From contig QHWK01000537.1 in assembly GCA_003223775.1 (NCBI GenBank), forward strand, positions 1 to 5,689: a DNA stretch of 5,689 bases, given 5' to 3'. A program made the position numbers and the translations under genes. The notes beneath the pieces were generated by a model, which saw nothing but the letters and a program-made list of their open reading frames with translations, had not been told where the DNA came from and did no database searches. This DNA comes from Acidobacteriota bacterium (lineage in GTDB: Bacteria; Acidobacteriota; Vicinamibacteria; Vicinamibacterales; CAVVIG01). Below are positions 1-5,026 of the stretch, piece by piece. The first letter of the stretch is position 1. Each line of letters opens with the position of its first letter.

Positions 1-309
1 TCGCAGGGCGTCGCGACGGCGTTTCGCGCGGCCGCCGCGTCGCCTCGCCGCGTGGACGGCGTGATCGCGGTCGGCGGCGACGTGCCGACCGAGATCGGCG
101 CCGCGGCGCTCGGCCGCGTCGCGCGCGCGCTGGTCTGCCGCGGATCGCGCGACGAGTGGTATACGACGGCGAAGTTCGACGCCGACATCGGACGCCTCCG
201 CGTCGCCGGTGCGGGCGTCACGCCGCTCGCGTTCGACGGCGGCCACGAGTGGTCCGACGCCGTCAACCAGGCCGCCGGGGTTTTCCTCCACGCCGTGCTC
301 GCGCGATGA
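1..309 (+). CDS. Alpha/beta-hydrolase, phospholipase/carboxylesterase family (C-terminal part, 5' end outside window)
   Basis: This is the C-terminal 102 residues of a serine hydrolase; the frame is open to the left edge. The first three residues are Ser-Gln-Gly, which fit the end of the Gly-Phe-Ser-Gln-Gly nucleophile elbow typical of this family, so the catalytic serine would be the first codon of the window. The other triad members follow in order: Asp in the RGSRDEWY segment after a beta strand (LVCRGSRD), and His in the FDGGHEWSD segment near the C terminus. Family members are small cytoplasmic esterases or lysophospholipases of about 200-220 residues, so roughly half is missing. The stop overlaps the next gene's start as ATGA, which suggests translational coupling. 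The exact substrate cannot be told. The family call is fairly secure because all three triad positions are visible in the right order and spacing. Confidence 0.85.
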   Translation, partial: SQGVATAFRAAAASPRRVDGVIAVGGDVPTEIGAAALGRVARALVCRGSRDEWYTTAKFDADIGRLRVAGAGVTPLAFDGGHEWSDAVNQAAGVFLHAVLAR

Positions 310-779
310 TCGACGTGCGATCAGCGACCGCCGACGATGCGGATCGGCTCGCCGGGCTGCGCTGGGAATTCCGTTCGAACCGCGCGACGCCGATGATCGA
401 GTCGCGTGAGGCGTTCATCGCGCGGTGCGCCGAATGGATGCGGCGCGAGCTGGCCGCCGGTATGCCGTGGCGTGCGTGGGTGGCCGTGGACGACGGCGCC
501 ATCGTCGGACAGCTGTGGGTGCAGTCGATCGAGAAGATTCCAAATCCCGCCGCGGAGCTCGAGCGCCACGCGTACATCTCGAATCTCTTCGTCGAGCCGA
601 CCCGTCGCGGCGGCGCGGGCACGCGCCTTCTCGAGTCGGCGCTCGCGTGGGCGCGCGCGCACGACGTCGACCGCGTCGTCCTGTGGCCGTCGGCGCGCAG
701 CGTGTCGCTCTACGAGCGCCACGGCTTCACGCGCCAGGGGACCGTCATGGAGCTGGCGCTCGAACCCACGCCACGATAG
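306..779 (+). CDS. GNAT-family N-acetyltransferase
   Basis: A 157-residue protein with the single-domain GNAT fold; it would transfer an acetyl group from acetyl-CoA to an amine on an unidentified small molecule or protein in the cytoplasm. It opens with the usual IDVRSATADDAD beta-strand/helix start. Motif A lies at about residues 92-112 (SNLFVEP, then RRGGAG, the acetyl-CoA pyrophosphate-binding loop, then the helix TRLLESALAWA). Motif B is the SVSLYERHGF segment at about residues 133-142. The ATG at 306 is chosen because it overlaps the preceding stop (ATGA) and because the protein begins directly with the family's first strand; upstream in-frame extension reads as Arg-rich shadow sequence. 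Length is normal for the family. Its 3' end overlaps the convergent hydrolase gene by 35 nt. The substrate is unknown. Confidence 0.92.
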   Translation: MIDVRSATADDADRLAGLRWEFRSNRATPMIESREAFIARCAEWMRRELAAGMPWRAWVAVDDGAIVGQLWVQSIEKIPNPAAELERHAYISNLFVEPTRRGGAGTRLLESALAWARAHDVDRVVLWPSARSVSLYERHGFTRQGTVMELALEPTPR

Positions 780-1452
780 TGCGCTGAATCGCCGCGTACG
801 CGTCGGCCTGGACCGTCGGATCCTTGCGCGGAAGCTTGAACGAGTGATCGCCCTGAGCGACCGGGTGAAGCACCGCGGCCGGCCGCAGCGGATCCAGAAT
901 CGGCGCGAGCTCGCTCGGCGTGCCGAACGCGTCGCGCGTGCCCTGGATGAAGAGCATCGGTCGGCGGACAGCCGGGAGATGCTTGTCGCGCCGTTGATCG
1001 GGCTTGCCCGGCGGATGCAGCGGATAGCCAAGCAGGACGACGCCCGCGATCGGCAGATCCGGATCCGCCGCCGCCACCTGCGTCGCGATGCGGCCGCCCA
1101 TCGACTTGCCGCCGATGAAGAGCGCGCGGCGCGCGCTCGGCACTGCGGCGGCGACCGCCGCAATCACCGACCGGTAGCACGCCTCGAGGACCGGCGCGCG
1201 ATCCGGGATTTTCCGCCGCTGCTCCGTGTAAGGAAAATTGAACGTGACGACGTCGACGCCGGCATCGCACAGCGCGCGCGCGAAGTCGACCATGAACGCA
1301 CTGAGCTGGCCGGCGCCGGCGCCGTGCGCGAGGACGAGCGCCGCGGGCGCGTTGCCGGCCGACGCGTAGACGAGCGCCGTCGTCGCGGCGCCCGCCTCGA
1401 GCGGCACCCGCAGGTCACTCGGATTTTTCAAGCGCGGCCTGCACTTCGGCAT
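745..1452 (-). CDS. Alpha/beta-fold hydrolase, Tex30/KANL3-like (dienelactone-hydrolase-related)
   Basis: A 235-residue cytoplasmic alpha/beta-hydrolase resembling the Tex30/KANL3 group of predicted hydrolases (COG3571-like). Visible elements in order: the oxyanion segment LAHGAGAG (residues 41-48), an NFPYTEQRRKIPDR stretch characteristic of this group (72-85), the nucleophile elbow GGKSMGG with Ser117, the acid Asp174 in IQGTRDAFG, and His203 in QGDHSFK. The full Ser-Asp-His triad is present, so it should be active, but no natural substrate can be named. The start is uncertain. The ATG at 1452 overlaps the end of the BON gene by 38 nt and has no clear Shine-Dalgarno; a TTG at 1431 (17-nt overlap) or a GTG at 1407 just after the BON stop would give shorter N termini without losing the domain. 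The overlap suggests coupling to the BON gene. The 3' end overlaps the GNAT gene tail to tail. Confidence 0.88.
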   Translation of the reverse strand: MPKCRPRLKNPSDLRVPLEAGAATTALVYASAGNAPAALVLAHGAGAGQLSAFMVDFARALCDAGVDVVTFNFPYTEQRRKIPDRAPVLEACYRSVIAAVAAAVPSARRALFIGGKSMGGRIATQVAAADPDLPIAGVVLLGYPLHPPGKPDQRRDKHLPAVRRPMLFIQGTRDAFGTPSELAPILDPLRPAAVLHPVAQGDHSFKLPRKDPTVQADAYAAIQRTIVAWVRAPAP

Positions 1453-1972
1453 CCGTCTTGAGGTCGTTGGTCACCGACAGCGCGCCGAACTGCGTCGCGA
1501 GCGATCGCGCGAGCATGCGATCCACGTCGCTCTGCACGACGCCGGTCAGCGTCACGCGGCCGTTCTCGACGACGATGTGGATCGGCGGGTTCGGCATGAT
1601 GCCGTAGTTCCAGAAGCTCGAGTTGCCGTAGATCGACCGCGCGATCCGGAGCCGCAGCTCGTCGTCGAACTGCGAAACCGGCAGCACGGTGATCGTGTCG
1701 CGCACCGCGCGCACGCCGTCGAGGCGCGAGACGCGTTTCTCGATCTCGTCGCGCTTGTACGGCATCGTCACCTTGCCGGCGAGCGTCACCACGCCGTCCT
1801 TCACGCTCGCGCTCACGTCGTCGAAGATCGTGAACTGCGCATAGCGTCCGACGCTCGCCGCGACGTCCTTGAACACCTGAAAGTCTTTCCGGTCGACCGT
1901 CGTCGTGCCGGCGACCGCCATGTTCGCGGTCAGCAGCAGACCCCCGGCGCACACCATCAGCATCTTGCGCAT
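1415..1972 (-). CDS. Secreted protein with two BON domains
   Basis: A 185-residue exported protein. The N terminus is a signal peptide (MRK, a hydrophobic core at 4-17, and an AVA-G cleavage site near residue 21). Two BON domains follow: residues about 30-98, containing VSASVKDGVVTLAGKV and ending DTITVLP, and about 101-173, containing IHIVVENGRVTLTGVV and ending VTNDLKTD. BON domains are periplasmic or outer-membrane-associated modules thought to bind phospholipid or polymer surfaces (as in OsmY and secretins), so a role in envelope protection is plausible, though not shown. The second domain carries an aromatic insert (SSFWNYGIMPNPP) before its first strand. The frame runs on to 2290, but ATG 1972 is chosen because it has a strong Shine-Dalgarno 5 nt upstream and starts the signal peptide. 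A sigma-54-type promoter lies upstream, so expression may depend on an enhancer-binding activator. Confidence 0.9.
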   Translation of the reverse strand: MRKMLMVCAGGLLLTANMAVAGTTTVDRKDFQVFKDVAASVGRYAQFTIFDDVSASVKDGVVTLAGKVTMPYKRDEIEKRVSRLDGVRAVRDTITVLPVSQFDDELRLRIARSIYGNSSFWNYGIMPNPPIHIVVENGRVTLTGVVQSDVDRMLARSLATQFGALSVTNDLKTDAEVQAALEKSE

Positions 1973-1977
1973 CTTGC

Positions 1978-1983
1978 ACCTCC
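1978..1983 (-). promoter_or_regulatory. Shine-Dalgarno of the BON gene
   Basis: On the minus strand the sequence reads GGAGGT, 5 nt before the ATG at 1972. It is the strongest ribosome binding site I see in the window, and it decides the start of a frame that otherwise stays open more than 300 nt further upstream. Confidence 0.85.
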
Positions 1984-2026
1984 GAAATTCGCTCCGCCCG
2001 ACGTCGCGTCCCCAATGCGGGAATGC

Positions 2027-2042
2027 GCCCGTTGCGGCGGGC
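2027..2042 (-). other. Small stem-loop in the BON leader
   Basis: On the minus strand GCCCG pairs with CGGGC across a 6-nt loop (CCGCAA). It sits inside a wider inverted repeat, CCCCAAT (2060-2054) with ATTGGGG (2016-2010). No U-run follows, so it is not a classic intrinsic terminator. If transcription starts near 2048, only the inner stem would be in the RNA. In so GC-rich a sequence a 5-bp stem can be accidental. Confidence 0.3.
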
Positions 2043-2059
2043 CGCTGCGAACAATTGGG

Positions 2060-2074
2060 GCAAGGCAGGTGCCA
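2060..2074 (-). promoter_or_regulatory. Sigma-54 (-24/-12) promoter core upstream of the BON gene
   Basis: The minus strand reads TGGCAC, five bases (CTGCC), then TTGC. This matches the RpoN promoter core TGGCAC-N5-TTGC at every core position and keeps the invariant GG and GC dinucleotides exactly 10 bp apart. It lies in the only sizeable intergenic gap, is oriented toward the BON gene, and would place the transcription start around 2048, giving a leader of about 75 nt that ends in a good Shine-Dalgarno. RpoN promoters need an enhancer-binding ATPase. Its usual site, 100-200 bp upstream, would fall inside the end of the VIT1-fusion gene. The match is direct; the activity is inferred. Confidence 0.6.
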
Positions 2075-2083
2075 CGCGGACCG

Positions 2084-2095
2084 CGGGAATTCCCG
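2084..2095. repeat. 12-bp perfect palindrome CGGGAATTCCCG
   Basis: An uninterrupted 12-bp dyad in the gap between the VIT1-fusion gene and the BON gene, about 10 bp upstream of the -24 element. It could be an operator for a dimeric regulator, but there is only one copy in view and no known consensus was recognised, so function is open. Confidence 0.4.
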
Positions 2096-2145
2096 AGAAT
2101 TTTGCGATGCGGACTGAACGCATGTCCTCCGGGAGCGACAACTGG

Positions 2146-3174
2146 TCAGTGGCTGGCGAATGCGAGCCCGAGGCCGCATGTGACGGCGGCCTCGATCACG
2201 CCGACGGCCGTCATCTCGAGGCCCGTCGCCCACCACGGCCGCATCGTGACGAGCGCGGTCGAGACGCTCGCCGAAATCGTCGAGCGCCACGGATTGGGAA
2301 AGGTTTCCTCGCTGAGCCCGAGCTCCTCGTGCACCAGCGTACGCAGAAACTGCTTCGGCTCCTTCTGCAGCCGCTCCGCCATCGCGCGCGATTCATCGGC
2401 CGAGAAGCCTTTCAACTGGTAGAACAGCTCGAGCTCGAGCATTTCCTCGTGCGGGTCTTCTTCGATCTCGGCCTGCTCGCGCGCGACCTCCGACTCGTAC
2501 ACCTCGCGCTGCGATTTCGACGAGAGATACGCGCCGGCGCCCATCGAGAGCGCGCTCGCGAGCGTGCCGGCGAGCCCCGCCGCGAGCACGACTTCGCTGC
2601 CGCCGGTATATCCGGCCATCCCCGACACGATGCCGAAGACGGCGCCGAGCCCGTCGTTCACCCCGTAGATCGCGTCGCCGATCCATCCGGTGCCGCGCAC
2701 GTGCCAGCGCTCGCGTCCGAGAATCGATTCGAGCGTCGAGCGCGGCGTGGGAATCTTGCCGCCGGCGAGCGTGCGGAGCACGACCGCGTGATCGCGCTCC
2801 TCGAGCATCGCTTCCTCGGCGATGCGGCGGTCGGTCGGATCGCTCAGGCGCGCCATCAGCTGGTCGTACTCGGCTTCGGCCCTGTTCTCTTCCTGCTCGA
2901 GCCGGTGCAGGACGACACTCGGATCGGAGATGCGCTGGAACCACGACAGCCCGTGCTCCACCTCTTTCCGATCGGGCGTGCGGCCGGTGGTGTCGGCGAT
3001 GCGCTCGGACCAGCGCGCGGCGTGCTTGTCCTCCTGCTCGGCGAGGCGCAGCAGGATGTCCCGGCGCTTCGAGTCGCGCTCGCGGTTTGCGAGATGCCTG
3101 TAGGTGGTCGCCGCCTCCACTTCGCGGCGCCACATCTTCTCGACCGTGGCGAGATTCGCCTTGTCGATGGCCAT
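2146..3174 (-). CDS. Ferritin-like (rubrerythrin) domain fused to VIT1/CCC1 membrane domain, MbfA-type iron exporter; C-terminal domain apparently shortened
   Basis: A 342-residue protein. Residues 1 to about 137 form a ferritin-like four-helix domain with di-iron ligand candidates E18 or E20, the ExxH pair E48/H51, E93-E96, and the second ExxH E126/H129. Residues from about 155 form a VIT1/CCC1 membrane domain: a first helix (DAIYGVNDGLGAVFGIVSG), a second helix ending GAGAYLSSKSQREVY, a charged cytoplasmic metal-binding region at about 225-290 (EEDPHEEMLELE), then NPWRS and a last helix near 319-340. Such fusions, known as membrane-bound ferritin A, export iron and protect against iron or peroxide stress. 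VIT1 proteins have five helices; here residues 296-310 run from NPWRSTISASVSTAL straight into VTMRPWW, so about two helices (roughly 40-50 residues) seem missing in frame. ATG 3174 shares its A with the ZIP gene's stop (TGATG), implying coupling. The frame stays open further upstream only as a shadow across the ZIP gene. Confidence 0.88.
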   Translation of the reverse strand: MAIDKANLATVEKMWRREVEAATTYRHLANRERDSKRRDILLRLAEQEDKHAARWSERIADTTGRTPDRKEVEHGLSWFQRISDPSVVLHRLEQEENRAEAEYDQLMARLSDPTDRRIAEEAMLEERDHAVVLRTLAGGKIPTPRSTLESILGRERWHVRGTGWIGDAIYGVNDGLGAVFGIVSGMAGYTGGSEVVLAAGLAGTLASALSMGAGAYLSSKSQREVYESEVAREQAEIEEDPHEEMLELELFYQLKGFSADESRAMAERLQKEPKQFLRTLVHEELGLSEETFPNPWRSTISASVSTALVTMRPWWATGLEMTAVGVIEAAVTCGLGLAFASH

Positions 3175-3920
3175 CAGCCGATCATCCGCTCGAAGAGCAC
3201 CACCGTGAGGATGCCGGCGGCGATGAGGACGACCTGGCGCAGGCCGTTCGCGTCGATCTCGCCGCGGTGCAGATCGGGAATCAAATCCGACATCGCAATG
3301 TACAACAGGCTCGCGGAGGATACCGCGAGGACGTACGGTCGCACGCCCGGCACGACCTCGACGGCAGCGAACGCGAGCAGGGACCCGAGGATGCCGGCCG
3401 CGCCGGTGACGACGTTGAGCATCAGCGCGCGCCCGCGGCTGTAGCCCGCGGCGAGCAGAACCGCGACGTCGCCCACCTCCTGCGGGATCTCGTGCGCCGC
3501 GACGGCGATCGCCGTGTTGATGCCGAGCGGCACCGAAGTGAGGACCGCCGTGCAGATGATCGCGCCGTCGAGAAAGTTGTGGAACGCGTCGCCGACGAAC
3601 ACGAGCGGCGCGGCCGCGGAGTGCACATGGCAGTCGTCGGTATGGCAATGCCGCAGCAGCACGAGCTTCTCGAGCACGAAGAAGACGAGGATGCCGAAGA
3701 GCAGCGTGGTGAAGACGGCGGGCGCCGGCAGATCCGCGAGCGCCTGGGGCAGCAGCAGCAGCAGCGCGACGCCGAGCAGCGCGCCGACGGCGTAGCTCAC
3801 GAGCCACGGCACGAGCGGCGCGCGGATGCGAGCGGGGAAGAAGACCAGCGAAGAGGCGACGACCAGACCGCCGCAGCTACCGACGAGGCTCAGACCGAGC
3901 GCGGTCGCGAGCAGACGCAC
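3174..3920 (-). CDS. ZIP-family divalent metal transporter
   Basis: A 248-residue integral membrane protein of the ZIP family, which brings zinc, iron or manganese into the cytoplasm. The signature helices are clear: TM4 holds DAFHNFLDGA (His114, Asn115, Asp118) and TM5 holds AAHEIPQEVGD (His143, Glu144, Glu148), the binuclear metal-site residues. A short His/Cys loop, RHCHTDDCHVH (residues 90-100), lies between TM3 and TM4, as in many ZIPs. About eight hydrophobic segments fit the family, and the length is typical of bacterial members. The start is a GTG at 3920: an in-frame stop lies two codons upstream, and the VWA gene ends 8 nt before it. A run of five CTG codons encodes the leucines of TM2. 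The stop overlaps the ATG of the ferritin-like/VIT1 gene. Metal specificity cannot be read from sequence; the neighbour suggests iron, with zinc or manganese possible. Confidence 0.93.
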   Translation of the reverse strand: MRLLATALGLSLVGSCGGLVVASSLVFFPARIRAPLVPWLVSYAVGALLGVALLLLLPQALADLPAPAVFTTLLFGILVFFVLEKLVLLRHCHTDDCHVHSAAAPLVFVGDAFHNFLDGAIICTAVLTSVPLGINTAIAVAAHEIPQEVGDVAVLLAAGYSRGRALMLNVVTGAAGILGSLLAFAAVEVVPGVRPYVLAVSSASLLYIAMSDLIPDLHRGEIDANGLRQVVLIAAGILTVVLFERMIG

Positions 3921-3928
3921 GCGTCATT

Positions 3929-5026
3929 CTAGCTTGCCACGTATCCACGCCGCGCGCGCACGCGGTAGGCGTGGTTGCGCACCTCCACGCGGATCGAATG
4001 CCATCTGCCGTCCTTCGCGCCGCTGGACTGATAGCCGAGATAGTACTGCTTGCTCAATTCGTCGGCGATGCCGGCGGTTGCCGGATTCAGATCGCGCGGG
4101 TCGCGGACGATCTCCGTGCGGCCCCCGCTGTCGTCGGTCATCTCGCGCAGCGCCGCGACGTTGACGCGATCGTCGGCGTTGCCGCGCGATCGCCCGCCCC
4201 ACCCGCCGGTGCCGCCGCCTCCGCCGCCGATTGGCGGGAACGTGCCGGGGCGCCGGCCGCCGCGGCCGCCCGGGAACGGAAACGGAAACGGCGTCGGCAT
4301 CGGCGCGCGCGGCGGCGGGGCCTGCGTACGCACGCCGTCGCCCTCGCCGTCGATCCCGATCGCGTACACGAGCACTTCGGTCTCGCGAATCAGCCGCTTC
4401 ACCTCGCGCACGTTGGTGCCGCTCGCCGTGTCGTTGCCGTCGGAGATCACGAGCAGCGCCTTCTTGCGGTTCTGCCCCTGCTGCGTGAGCGGGAGCGCGT
4501 CGGCCACCGCGTCGTACATCGCCGTGCCGCCGTTGGGCGTGATGCGGCCGAGCGCCCGCGAGATCAGCTGGCGATCGCGCGTCCATCCCTGCAGGAGCAT
4601 CGGTACGTTGCTGAACCGGTACAGGAAGATCTCGTCGTCTTTGTCGAGCAGCTCGTAGAGGAAGCGGTCGAGCGCGCTCTGCGCCTCCTGAATCTTCGAG
4701 CCCGCCATGCTGCCGCTGGTGTCGAGCGCGATGCCGAGGCTCACCGGCACGCGCTCGGCGTTGAAGTGCGTCACGGCGACCGGCTGATCGTCCTCGTAGA
4801 CGGCGAAGTCTTCCTGGCGCAGGCCGGACACGAAGCGACCGCTCGCGTCGGAGACGCTCGCCGTCACGTTGATCAGCTCGACGCCGCTCTTGAAGCGGAA
4901 GCCCTGCTCCTCGCCGCCGGGGCGCACCGGCGGCTGCGGCGGCGGACTCGGCGGCTGCGCGTGCAGCGACACCACGAGCACCGCGAGCGCGGCGGCGACG
5001 ATCGGGACGCGAATGCGGCTCTTCAT
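3929..5026 (-). CDS. Secreted VWA-domain protein (VWFA-related Acidobacterial type)
   Basis: A 365-residue exported protein. A signal peptide (MKSRIRVPIV, then a hydrophobic core) ends near LHA-QP at residue 23, followed by a proline-rich linker (24-36). The region from about 43 to 92 (GVELINVTASVSDASGRFVSGL, EDFAVYEDDQP) is the beta-rich module that precedes the VWA fold in the acidobacterial family. The VWA domain has an intact MIDAS: D102-T-S104-G-S106, T168 in NGGTAMYDA, and D196 in ISDGND, so it should bind a divalent cation and a protein partner. The C terminus (QYYLGYQSS, RVRARRGYVAS) is also typical of the family. An unusual Pro/Gly-rich insert fills residues about 234-284. ATG 5026 is preferred because it overlaps the preceding stop as TGATG; a GTG one codon upstream (5029) is possible. 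The ligand is unknown; a role in surface adhesion or protein assembly is only a family-level guess. Confidence 0.9.
   Translation of the reverse strand: MKSRIRVPIVAAALAVLVVSLHAQPPSPPPQPPVRPGGEEQGFRFKSGVELINVTASVSDASGRFVSGLRQEDFAVYEDDQPVAVTHFNAERVPVSLGIALDTSGSMAGSKIQEAQSALDRFLYELLDKDDEIFLYRFSNVPMLLQGWTRDRQLISRALGRITPNGGTAMYDAVADALPLTQQGQNRKKALLVISDGNDTASGTNVREVKRLIRETEVLVYAIGIDGEGDGVRTQAPPPRAPMPTPFPFPFPGGRGGRRPGTFPPIGGGGGGTGGWGGRSRGNADDRVNVAALREMTDDSGGRTEIVRDPRDLNPATAGIADELSKQYYLGYQSSGAKDGRWHSIRVEVRNHAYRVRARRGYVAS

Noticed and set aside
2010..2060. Inverted repeat CCCCAAT/ATTGGGG as an intrinsic terminator for the metal operon
   Set aside because: The arms are 37 nt apart, no T-run follows on the minus strand, and one arm overlaps the putative -12 element.
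1973..2290. Upstream extension of the BON gene
   Set aside because: The strong Shine-Dalgarno and signal peptide fix the start at 1972, and the extension overlaps the end of the VIT1-fusion gene.
2023..3444. Long plus-strand open frame (473 codons) opposite the metal genes
   Set aside because: Its translation is rich in Arg, His, Glu and Ala with no domain, and it is antisense to two clearly recognisable proteins. Long antisense frames are expected at this GC content.
3751..3765. (AGC)5 trinucleotide run as a functional repeat
   Set aside because: It simply encodes consecutive leucines in a membrane helix of the ZIP transporter.
3175..3807. In-frame upstream extension of the ferritin-like/VIT1 gene through the ZIP gene
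   Set aside because: The extension is Arg/Ala-rich shadow sequence and would overlap nearly the whole ZIP gene; the TGATG junction and the normal ferritin-like N terminus support ATG 3174.
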